From Sambucus nigra (Eukaryota; Streptophyta; Magnoliopsida; Dipsacales; Adoxaceae), in assembly GCA_949130495.1 (NCBI GenBank), contig OX422213.1:54570284-54634283 (forward strand): DNA of 64,000 nucleotides, written 5' to 3'. Both the position numbers and the translations under genes were made by a program. Of the stretch, positions 23,154 through 33,250 are shown one piece after another. The notes under the pieces were generated by a model, which saw nothing but the letters and a program-made list of their open reading frames with translations, was not told the DNA's origin and ran no database searches. Numbering within the stretch: position 1 is the stretch's first letter; each line of letters begins with the position of its first letter.

Positions 23154-23610
23154 CACTACACCAAATACTGGAAATTGTCATGGATAACGGGTCACGGCTA
23201 GAAGTCCTGACCATCAGGTCACGACCTAAAATCATGACCAGAATCAAAATGGGCATGACCAAATCCATGACTTTATGTGGTCATGGGTCGTCTTGTGTGT
23301 GGTCACGACATTGACTCCTTTGGGTCACGACTTTAGACCCTGACCTAGCCGTGACCATTATGGCACAAGTTTCCCTCCATTTTTGGTCAGGGAAGGAGTC
23401 ACGACCCATAGCCATGATCACAAACCTCATTACACATGGATATAATCACAACTTAAGTCCGTGACTAGTAGGTTATCTAAGTCATGGCTTTGGGCCGTGA
23501 CCATGGCCTTATTTCCATGTTGATGTGTAAAAAATAAAGCGGTCATGTCATAGGGTCATGGCCCTAAGACATGACCATGGTCTTTATACTTAAAAAAGGT
23601 AGAACAGTTT
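23154..23610 (+). repeat. CACTA left terminus and subterminal repeats
   Basis: The terminus is followed by more than ten copies, in both orientations, of a 9-10 bp motif near GGTCACGACC / GGTCATGACC, for example at 23205-23240, 23310-23360, 23395-23420 and 23540-23575. In En/Spm such subterminal arrays bind the TNPA protein; here that role is inferred from position and density. Confidence 0.85.
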
Positions 23611-23724
23611 TTCGTTTCCCTCGAAAACTTCTAAACCCTTATTTTCCCTCCCTTTCTCCGGCTACTTCGGCTTTCTCATTCTCTCAATCTCAAGCTCTTT
23701 CTCAATCTCAATCTCAAATGTAAA

Positions 23725-23950
23725 TACATGTGTGATCATATTTCTCTGTGTGTGTATTTATCTTTGTGTGTATACTATAAATACGTTTGTGTATGTGTGT
23801 GTGTGTATACATCTATGTATATATGTGTGTGTATATACATCTGTGTATTGTGTATATATATGTAGCTATGTATACATTATCATTGCGTGTATTGTGTATA
23901 TGTATGTAGTTGTGTATACTGTAAATGTGTTCGTGTGTGTGTATTATAGA
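23725..23950. repeat. GT/TA-rich simple sequence
   Basis: Interrupted (GT)n and (TA)n runs with TGTGTATA phrases. A preceding pyrimidine-rich stretch with (CTCAAT)n near 23675-23715 could be a leader of the CACTA genes. Confidence 0.7.
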
Positions 23951-23974
23951 AAAATATATGACTAATGTTTGTTT

Positions 23975-24125
23975 AAGTTTCAAACTGGGGAAAATATTAA
24001 TTTAATGGATATTGTTGGTATAAGTTTCAAACTAGGGTAAATTTTAATTTAATGGATATTGTTGCTTCAAGTTTCAAACTAGGGAAAATTTTAATTTAAT
24101 GGATATTGTTTGTTGAAGTTTGGGG
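23975..24125. repeat. 47-bp tandem repeat, three copies plus partial
   Basis: Units start AAGTTTCAAACT at 23975, 24022 and 24069 and a partial AAGTTT at 24116, an exact 47-bp spacing. Each unit ends TTTAATGGATATTGTT. Confidence 0.9.
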
Positions 24126-24317
24126 CTGAAATATAAAAATATACAACTCCATTAATATTGATGCTAAATTCGGGATTAATTTTAGGGGCTTTATAAAATT
24201 AAGTCCCCAAAATGCATAATCTATTAATTATAGGGTTAATGTTTCTGAGCGTTAATTTTAGGGATTGTTGTCTTTAATGACAAAAGTAGGTATTCAAAAC
24301 CTAATAAACTAACGGTT

Positions 24318-24427
24318 GATGATCCATTAGAGCCATAATTTATAGGAATCAAATTCACGGCCTCGTATATAATAACTCGTTAATGATTCATTAGAGCCAT
24401 TATTTATAGAAATTATAATCACGCCCT
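24318..24427. repeat. Diverged direct duplication, about 42 bp
   Basis: Two copies of a CATTAGAGCCATAATTTATA-like segment (about 24322-24362 and 24390-24427) are spaced 68 bp apart. Confidence 0.6.
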
Positions 24428-24675
24428 TTTCATTTTTCTCTGAAAAATGAGTCACGGTGCTAATAAATGGCAACAAGAGTGGGAAATGTTGCAATTGGAC
24501 CGCACGCGTACATCTTTCATTAATGAGGCTCATAAAGTAGGTACTCCGATTTATTGGTATAGGAATAGGAAGATCGAATAATTTAACTACCATGTAAATC
24601 GGGAGTTCATCTCCAGTAAGAGTACTTGTTCGATCGTATTCTATTTTCCCTGCCATAATTTTGGGATGATGTTGT

Positions 24676-24678
<3 letters not shown>

Positions 24679-24710
<32 letters not shown>
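24679..24710. repeat. (AT)16 microsatellite
   Basis: Uninterrupted AT dinucleotides. Confidence 0.95.
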
Positions 24711-24712
<2 letters not shown>

Positions 24713-25149
24713 TGTACATAATCCCGATAGACGAATGACCTTTCTTACGCTATTAGAGAAGGAAAAAAAAATTCACCCATTATGGATAGAATTACGTACA
24801 AAGAGCAATGATGAAGACTGTGATGTCTCGTGACATATGCCCGTCAAACGCAATCTTGCCAATAGGCTGAAGAGGATGAGATTTTGAGTTCATATCGCTG
24901 ACATCTATTCATACAGTATAAATACGCTTCCTCCTTATTGTCCACGTGCAAAAAATCATAGGTTTTTAAAACCAAATCCATAATGGATGGAGATCAGGCA
25001 CATTTAACTTTTGTTAAAGTCTTACCATGAACAGGTAGATTATAATATTTGGTCAACAAATTTATTTTGTTAGTTATATTTTCGTATTGAACTTTGAAAT
25101 TATGCATCTATTATTATAGATACACATTTAACTTTTATTATTTTTGTAG

Positions 25150-26340
25150 ATATTGTCGGGCGATAATGTTAGCAACGCTCCAACCAACAACATGACACAA
25201 CCACAAGGAGAATTCTCATCACCAAGTGGTGAGCAATACTCTACTCCGCAAACTGTTCACTCCCATACTCCAAATTATGTTCACTCCCCTATTATAAGTT
25301 GCGGGAGGCAAGGTACTTCCACTAATCCAACAAACATTTCCAACGCTCCTGAAACCACCGGGCCAGTTGAGAAGAAGCTCATTGGGTTCTCTTTATTGGG
25401 AAATAACCCCACGGGGGATAAGAATCATGTTCAACAGTTTAGATCCCAGTGTTTGTCCTTGGCAAAAATCCATGTGGGAGTGGGAGGAGCTAGCAATTAG
25501 AACCTCGTAGATAAATCCATTAAAGATGACATCTACGAGCAACTTAGCAAATGGTTTTCATTTACCCCCAACTCAAAAAATAAAGTACTTTGTCAAGTTA
25601 CTAAACAACTTCGAACATATCGGAGAAACCTTAGGCAAAAGAATTTCCCTAAGGGAGCATCGAGATCAGAAATTTTGGCGCTCAAATACAAAGTCCCTTC
25701 GAACATTGAGATGCCTGTCTCTCAATAGAATGATTTTTTGGAGAATGAGGAGAAATAGTTTAAAATGCTTCAAAGGGAGAAAAATAAGAAGAATAGGGCC
25801 AAAAAAACTGATGTCCATCGACTTGGCTCAAAATCTTATGAAGATTTGAAGAAAGAGTGGTCGACCATTACGAAAGGCGACTCGGATAAGAGAAAAACAC
25901 AGAATAGGGCCAAATTATACGTGCATGCTAGATGAGACAAATATAATAAATTCAATCCTCACTTAGCCAAGGCTTTAGAATCAATAGAGTCTAGCAGTAA
26001 TCAGTCAGATTCAAGTCCGTTCAACGACATTAATAATGATTCCATCGCACAAACCTTTAAGAAGGACCATAGAGGGAGGATGAGAGGTTTGGAGTCGCAT
26101 ATGTCAGAACAAGATTCAAACACACCGCACCTCTCATGGACGAGGTTTCTTCTGTTAATAAAAATTTTACATCCAACGATGAACATAAAATTAGGACTGA
26201 AGGGGATATAATGGGGCTTCGAAATTAATTGGGAGGTGTGAATGATAAACTTGCTCAGATTGTGTCCCTTTTAACCGATCGTATGCCCCTGCAGCCCCCA
26301 ATGCATCCCGATTTCCCTCCACATATGCCAAGTATTCCAT
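25150..26340 (+). pseudogene. TNPA-like protein (Transposase_24 family), broken
   Basis: A TTTTTGTAG acceptor-like site at 25141-25149 precedes the open block 25153-25500, rich in Asn, Pro, Ser and Thr. After TAG at 25498 the same frame continues: LSKWFSFTPNSKNKVLCQVT, KQLRTYRRNLRQKNFPKGAS, LKYKVPSNIEMP, then KKNRAKKTDVHRLGSKSYED. This matches the Transposase_24 (plant En/Spm accessory) pattern, including the KNRAKxxxxHxxGSKSY core. Further stops are at 25726, 25756 and 25933. A different frame near 26230-26340 gives NDKLAQIVSLLTDRMPLQPP, a plausible C terminus. TNPA-type proteins bind subterminal repeats; here they would recognise the GTCACGACC arrays. It lies upstream of TNP2 on the same strand. 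Confidence 0.7.
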
Positions 26341-26884
26341 AAACTTTTCCTTGTTCTTCATTGCCCCATAGATTTTGGTACCTCCTTCAACATTCACTTT
26401 CTCAGCGCCTATCCTCATTAACAACCCACGGTGACTATGTGTGAGAAATACTATATACAAGACCTGAGCAGTAAATTTGTCATTGGGATCTGCACGCTCA
26501 TGTCCACTGTTGTAGGAACTTTGGTACATAATCGACCGTTGCAGTAGGGTGAGGGTCAGATCGTGGTTGATACATAATGAAATTTTTAGAAAAATCATGT
26601 TCACTTTGTTACCACTTGGCTAGTTCATTTCTCGATGAAGATTTTGTAATATTTTTCTTATGTTATAATAATATTAGTAAACATATTTATTTAATTTTAG
26701 TTTAAGTGGTTGTGTAGTATCGTTGATTGGCATGTTCTTGTATTTAAGTTATTGCATAATTTGATTGCTTAGTGCATTGCCGACTATATTAATGCTTTGC
26801 TTTGATACTATATTAGTGATTTACTATGCAATATGATATTTATTTTATCATGTTAACGCATGACTACAATTTGAAGATTATTAA

Positions 26885-29457
26885 ATGGATTTTCAACAAT
26901 ATGAAGAGTGGATGGGGGAAACTGACCGAATAGCTAATAGTTATGTTAAAGGCGTTCAAGAATTTATTAAATACATTTTTAAGAACCTTAAAAGTGAGAA
27001 GATTCCGTGTCCCTTCACCCATTTTATAAATGGAAAATATAAATCTTTAGAAGATGAGTTACATTTAATAATATGGGGAATTCGTTAAGATTATAACAAG
27101 TGGGCATACCATGGTGAAAAACATGTACCTTATGTTCCCGAAGAATTATCGGTAACCGACGACGTAACAGAACACCAATAAGTGGAAGTGGTAAATGATT
27201 TGCCAACACATCGTCCAATAAATGACCTAATCAACGATGCTTATGGAGTCCACCATGACCCAAACCACCAACCTATAGAGACAAATAATCCGCACATAAA
27301 GAATTTGATACTGAACTACCAGGAGACCAATAATATATACGGTTGAAAGTCGATGCCGTTAGGCCGTTGTATAAAGATTTCAATGAAGATCATTCGGTAT
27401 TATATGCAATGGTTGGTTTGCATAATTTGAAGAGTCAATTTTCCTTATCTAGGAACAGCGTAACCAGAATTCTTAAGTGGGTTAAAGAAATTCTCCCAAA
27501 AGAGAACACGTTACTAGACAATTATCTTACCATGAAGAAGAGCTTGAAGGTTTTGGGATTGAAATACAAATATATTCATGCATGCTAGTATGATTTCATA
27601 TTGTATCACAACGAACACGGAGATAATGATGAATGTCCAGTCTGCTATGAGCCTAGATATGCCATTTGTGAGAAGGTAAATGACAAACCTACAAAATTTG
27701 AAAAGAGCTGACGAGTCCCTCAAAAGGTTTTGAAGTATTTTCCACTTGGGTCATGGTTAAAACGATTTATTGGTGTATCGTGGATAATGCAGGCCATGAC
27801 ATGGCAATCTCGATGCGAGGTGGGTGAGAATTTGAAGCGTCATCTAGTTGATTCACTCGCCTGGAAAATTTCAAATGCACGACACCATGAATTTTGAAAA
27901 AAAACATGCAACGTTCGTCTTGCAATCTCAACTGATGGGTTTAACCCTTTCAGTAATTTAAGTACTAGTCAAAGTTATTGGCCAGTTTTCATGAGGCCTT
28001 TAAGTCTCCCTTCGACACTGTGCATGAGAAAGAAATTCACATTATTATCTTTATTGATACCCGGGCCGAAGGCTCTAGGTGATGATATTGATATATTCTT
28101 TGCCCCATTAATCGGCGAATTTAAAGAGTTGTGGTATAAAGGCATGACGACATTCGACTCTCAAAAGGGTAAAGAGTTCACACTTAAAGGAATGGTGATG
28201 TGGGCGATCCACGACCTTCCTTCTTATTGGACCTTGTTCGATTGTAATGTTCATGGTTATTATGGATGTCCTATATGTGGGGAGGAAAATGAAGCCATTT
28301 GGCTACTACACAGTAGTAAGATGAGTTACACAGGTCATGGTAGATTTTTGCCGACCAGTCACCCTTTCAGGAATGACAAGTCTAACTTTTATCCTATTGG
28401 TCACGAGCGTCAGATGCAACCTACATGGCTTTTTGGTCAGAAGATTGAGGATAAGGAGGCAGCTATGATCGCGGGGAATAGGTACGTAGGCAGACACCCT
28501 AAGTTTGTAAACCTGAAGCATAAAGCAAGGGGATATCCTAATGACCCTACTAAAGCAAAACCATAGTGCAGGCAGTCAATATTTGTTTATTTTACGTAAC
28601 TAATTGATGTGATGAACATAGAGAATAATGTTACAGAATATCTGATAGAAACATGTCTGGGTCGTTCTCATTCCAAAGATGGAGAGCGGGCCCGTCAAGA
28701 TCCACAAGATGTGAAGCTAAAGAAGAAACTCTGGTTAAACAATGATCCTTTAATAGGAAGAATTTCTACCCCTATGGATACTTTCACTTTGACTACTAGT
28801 GATAAGAAGATCCTCTTAGACACGTTGTTTAACTTGAAGACTCTAACTGGTTATTCTGGTAATTTACGTAGGGTCATAAACTACCAAAAAAATGACTTAA
28901 AACAGTGCAAGTGTCACGACTGACATGTAATCATCCAATTAATCCCTCTATTATTTCGGCATTGCTTATCTGTACACAAAGATCTCCATCGAACAATTGT
29001 GCAAATCAGTTTGTGTTTTAGCCTAGTTTGTGCAAAAGTGGTAAATAAAAGGTACATTAGAGCTGCAAAAATGACTTTAGCCGAGATAGTTTGTGTATTA
29101 GAGAAATATTTTCCTGCATCGTTCTTCAATATCAACATCAACTTGCTTTTGTATTTATACGATGAAGCTTTATTATGTGGTCCCGTTAGGTATAATTGGA
29201 TGTATCCTTTTGAGCGCTTGATGAAAACCTTCAAAGATTACGTAACGAATACATGGTATATTGGAGGATCAATTGCTAAAGAATACGAAACTATGGAATC
29301 ATCGTTATATGCTAGGGAATATATGCCAGAACAAGAGGTGAGGAGGTTCAATCCTCGTAGAGGAGGAGTGATCGAGGAATCTGACAAGTTTGAGGATGAA
29401 ATACCGTTTGGGAACCCTACAGAGGTGAAGCTCACGAATATACAATACCTCTTTTAA
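26885..29457 (+). pseudogene. TNP2-type CACTA transposase with DUF4218 segment
   Basis: The start at 26885 gives a Transpos_assoc domain (EEWMGETDRIANSYVKGVQE, then KIPCPFTHFINGKYKS). After TAA at 27086 the frame goes on to WAYHGEKH and INDAYGVHHDP, with another stop at 27178. A frameshift near 27340 moves into one frame that holds to 29457: LYAMVGLHNLKSQFSLSRNS, LPKENTLLDNYLTMKK, ISTDGFNPF, LSLLIPGPKALGDDIDIFFA, GCPICGEENEA, GHGRFLPTSHPFR. Then MNIENNVTEYL, and a DUF4218 part near 29055-29290 (VCVLEKYFPASFF, GPVRYNWMYPFERLMKTFKD, GSIAKEY). In-frame stops lie at 27586, 27709, 27895, 28564 and 28921. The enzyme would cut the CACTA ends. It is inactive in this copy. Confidence 0.85.
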
Positions 29458-29717
29458 TCGCAAGATGAAGTCGAAGAATGGAAAGAGTATCTATTGAATT
29501 CTTCTTCTTTGATTATATGTATTTTATATTTTATGATATAAACACTAAAATTTACCCATTGGATCTACAAGAATGAAATTGCCCAAAATCAAAGGAGTAA
29601 TTGCACGACACTTGATTTTAGGGCATGGGTATCAAAAGAGGTAAATTTCACATCTTATGTGTGCGGTTTTTCATTCGTGTGTGATAAAAACATGGCCTGA
29701 TAAAAATTCGTTAACAA

Positions 29718-30300
29718 ATGCAACTTCTAAAAAGAGGTGATGTCTCTTATAGGCTTGCACGCCTAGCAAAAGGCCCTAATTTTCGTGCGAAAGAGTTTAA
29801 GAAATTATGCACCAACGGTTTTGATTTCATTTCATATCCATATGTTGAAAAACTTTTGACGCAAAATAGTGGAATATCAATTTCTTCCTTGACCACCTGT
29901 ATCGCTAATAAAAACGATAAAAATCAAAGGAGTACGGTGCTAACGTATTATGGGATAGTCCAACAAATCATTGAACTTGATTACTTAGATTTCATAGAAA
30001 CCATATTCTATTATGATTGGGTAAAGGTGGAGGATACTATGATCTTGACTCCAGACTTATTATGGTCGATTTATTAAAGCTAAAGAGTAAAGATTGCATA
30101 GTCGACGAGCCTTTTATTTGTTCCTTTTAGAACGTAAAGAAGGTATTCTACTTAAAGATGGCAATTGGTCAATTATTGTGCATTCACTGAAGGGTATGAC
30201 TACTAAAGTGGATGCATTGAAGGCTCCAAAAGAGTTCCACTCAGCTCTTGATGACAACCCTAATTTAAAAGATCTTTTAGTTGATTTAGAGGAAGATTGA
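29718..30300 (+). pseudogene. DUF4216-type C-terminal part of CACTA transposase
   Basis: Block 29718-30077 includes NSGISISSLTTCIANKNDKN, QRSTVLTYYGIVQQIIELDY and a following YDWVKVED. This is the DUF4216 pattern (TYYGxLxxIIELDY...F.CDWV) found at the C-terminal side of TNP2-type genes. After TAA at 30075 the reading moves to another frame (30094-30300) ending with acidic LLVDLEED. A gap of about 250 bp with intron-like AT content separates it from the DUF4218 segment. Confidence 0.7.
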
Positions 30301-30830
30301 GTATCAAAATATTATGTTAACCTTCTCAATCTTATTTGTATCATATTTTGAGATGGACATTGTATTATAGCTTTACTTTTATGTATGAATGTTTAGTTAA
30401 TTTTATGAATGTTTAATATGATTTATGTAAGTTAACTTTCGATAATATGTTATGCTCAGTCGAATATTTAGTTACTTTCACAAGACTCTCGATTTGAGAA
30501 TAGAGTCATTTGAGTTTGTGATTGGATCAAATTGAACTAGCTCAATTTCCACTTGTTCCTACAGATATACATTTTTTGATCAGTTTCATTGATGCAGTGT
30601 TTATAAAATGAAGTTAAATTAGCTTGATTTTATGAAGATTGTATTAACAAAACTAGTGAACAAATGTACATGTAACAGAATACGTTGGGGGCTCCAGGAT
30701 CAATTTGGTCTAATCACCCATTCACAAGCCTCTATTTAATGGCCTTCTGGGATCACAGGAATTAGGTACTCTTTACTTTAACTGAACTAGTTATGTAATT
30801 GATACGCATTATCTTTTAAATTTTTTAGAT
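30301..30830. other. No gene seen
   Basis: AT-rich non-coding DNA downstream of the transposase gene, within the CACTA element. Confidence 0.5.
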
Positions 30831-30831
30831 G

Positions 30832-31030
30832 ATAGAAGGAGTATGGGATAATTATTGGTTTTGTTTGATTTGGATGTCGGATAATTATGGGTTGTTAGCT
30901 TGTTGTTGGATAGAATATTAGAAGGAGTACGGGATAATTATTTATTTTGTTTGGTTTGGCTGTTAGATAACTATTGGTTTTTGGCTTCTTGTTGGATAGT
31001 ATGTTAGAAGGAGTACGCGATAATGCTTTG
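30832..31030. repeat. About 86-bp tandem repeat, two copies plus partial
   Basis: The motif TAGAAGGAGTAYGSGATAAT starts near 30833, 30918 and 31005. The intervening TTTTGTTTGRTTTGG and TTGTTGGATAG segments also repeat. Confidence 0.8.
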
Positions 31031-31039
31031 GGTTTTCTC

Positions 31040-33250
31040 CCTCTAGCGGCATGTTTTTAAACTTAATTCTAGATATTTTCAAATTATCATTATATTCTCA
31101 AATCGGGGGGTCCCTTGACTACGCGGTCAGTTCTTACGAGTTACGTTGGTCCCATGCGAGGTGTTTAAACTTCTTTAGGGGTTGTAGGGTGGGCGCTAAG
31201 GGGTTTCCCCTCTAACTACATGTTTTTAAGCCTAAGTGTGGATTTTCTCAAATTATCATCATATTCTCAAACTCGGGGTACTGTGACCACACGATTAGTT
31301 ACTATGAGTTACATTGGTCCCGTGCGCGGTGATCACTCTCCTAAAGGGGCCGCCAAGGGGTTTCACCCTCTAACGGCACATTTTCAAGCCTAAGTGTGGA
31401 TTTTCTCAAATTGTCATCATTTTCTCAAACAAGGGGTCCCATGACAACGCAATCAAAACCTGCGAGTTACATTGATCTCGTGCGAGGTGTTTACACCTCT
31501 CACGGGGCCGTTTGGGAGGTGATTTTGGTTTTCACCCTCAAAAGGCATGTTTGGCAAGAGAATCTTCCTTTTCTAGCCTTGCCAAATACTACATGTTGTA
31601 GAGCTCATTGAAATTTTTCTGGAAAGGAGTCCCGGATAATATGATATGTTTTCCCATTTTCCCATTTGATGGAGTATCAAAAATACAACTCGTCTCATTA
31701 CGGGGAGTGTGGCCTTCATCAAGGACCACCAATATAGGAAAATCCATGGAACTCAAAGGTGGCCTCATAAGGAACTCAACTTATGCTCAGGAGATGAAGG
31801 ATGGGGAAGTAGTTTCTGCTGAGCTGGCTCGATAATAGCCCCACCATTGTGAACAATTTATAGTAGCAGTCTGGACCCACCATTATGAACAAAAGAGTTG
31901 GCCTCACAAGAAGATTAAGATCTTGACAACCCTTATTTAGGGTGGTCAAGCTGTTAATCTTCCTGCGAGGCCACCTTGTAAGGTTGAGTTCCATGCACCT
32001 TGAAATCATTCCCTTACAAACATTATTGCTCACTCTATGCAACAAAATCGAATTCCACCATCTAAAATCAGTAATGCGAACACTTGCTATATTTGTAAAA
32101 ATCTAGGGATTCACTGGTGGGAGACTACGTGGCTCCGCTGGTCCAAAGACTGTCCAAACAAAACTCCAAAGACTGTTCAAAGAATGATTCTCATGTCCTT
32201 AGGATCTTTGTTTGAGATCGTTACGTTCTGCATTGCATCCTTGGACACTAGAATCTTGCTCTGAAATATTTTTGGAGTTTTTTCTGGACAGTATTTGGAC
32301 TAGTGAAGACACGTAGTCTCCCACAAGTGAATCCCTAGATTTTTACAACTATAGCAAGTGTTCCCATTATTGATTTTAGATAGTGGAGTTCAGTGTTGTT
32401 GAGTAGAGTGAGCGGTAATATCTGTAAGGGATTAATTTCAGGGTGCATGGAACTCAACACTATAAGGTGGCCTCACAGGAAGATTAACAACTTGACAACC
32501 CTTAATGAGGGTTGTCAAGCTCTTAATTTTTCTTTGAGGCCACCTCTTTTATTCATAACTGTGGGTCCGGGCTACTACTATAAATTTTTCAAAATGTTGG
32601 GGCTATTATCGAGCCAGCTCAGTAGAAACTGCTTCCCCATCCTTCGTCTCCTGAGCAGAAGTTGAGTTCCTTATGAGGCCACCTTTGAGTTCCTTGGATT
32701 GTCCAATATTGGTGGTTCTTGACAAAGGCCTCACTCCCAGTAATTATAGGAGTCGTATTTGGAATACTTTATCAAACTCCAAACGGGAAAATGCATCATA
32801 TTATCCGGAACTCCTTTCCAAAACAATTTCAATGAGCTCTACAACACGCTGCATTTGGCAGGCCTAAAAAGGCAGATTTTCTTGCCAAACATGCTTTTTG
32901 AGGGTGAAAATCAAAATCACCACCCAAATGGCCCCGTGAGAGGTGCAAAAACCTCACCCGGGATCAATGTAACTTGGAAGTTTTGATTGCGTGGTCATGA
33001 GACCCTTGGTTTAAAAAATATCGATAATTTGAGAAAATCCACACTTAGGATTAAAAACGTGCCGTTAGAGGGAGAAACCCCTTAAAACCCCCCAAGCGTC
33101 CCCTTTAGGGGTGCGATCACTGCACATGGGACCAATGTAAGTCGTAAGAATCGATCGCGTGGTCACGGGACCCCCGATTTGAAAATATGATGATAATTTG
33201 AGAAAATCCACACTTAGGCTTGAAAACCTGCCGTTAGAGGGGAACACCTT
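31040..33250. repeat. Giant imperfect inverted repeat (fold-back), arms about 1.1 kb
   Basis: The left arm (31040 to about 32180) and right arm (about 32255 to 33250) are reverse complements over most of their length, with a spacer of about 80 bp. Examples: CTTGCCAAATACTACATG (left, 31578) against TTGGCAAGAGAATC-type sequence in reverse on the right near 32880; GTGGGAGACTACGTGG (32108) against its complement near 32310; ACTGTCCAAACAAAACTCC (32147) against GGAGTTTTTTCTGGACAG (32275). The outer parts of both arms are copies of the 168-bp unit in opposite orientation. Each arm also holds a smaller hairpin: on the right, GGTGGCCTCACAGGAAG (32467) pairs with CTTTGAGGCCACC near 32545 around an inner CTTGACAACCCT/AGGGTTGTCAAG stem. 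Confidence 0.85.

Noticed and set aside
23154..23610. Possible CRISPR-like or spacer-repeat array from recurring GTCACGAC motifs
   Set aside because: Motifs are short, unevenly spaced and in both orientations next to a CACTA terminus; these are transposon subterminal repeats, and the DNA is from a plant.
24448..24582. 44-codon frame beginning MSHGANKWQQEW
   Set aside because: Short, without a recognised motif; could be an exon remnant of a CACTA gene but cannot be supported.
25526..25849. 107-codon frame in the TNPA region
   Set aside because: The frame of 25153-25500 continues here with Transposase_24 motifs; this frame is a shadow of it.
26191..26604. 137-codon minus-strand frame in the CACTA element
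   Set aside because: No recognised motif, and it overlaps the end of the TNPA-like gene on the other strand; most likely chance.
31396..32986. Several 60-90 codon frames in the fold-back region
   Set aside because: The same peptides appear on opposite strands of the two arms, as expected from an inverted repeat; no domain or start context supports them.
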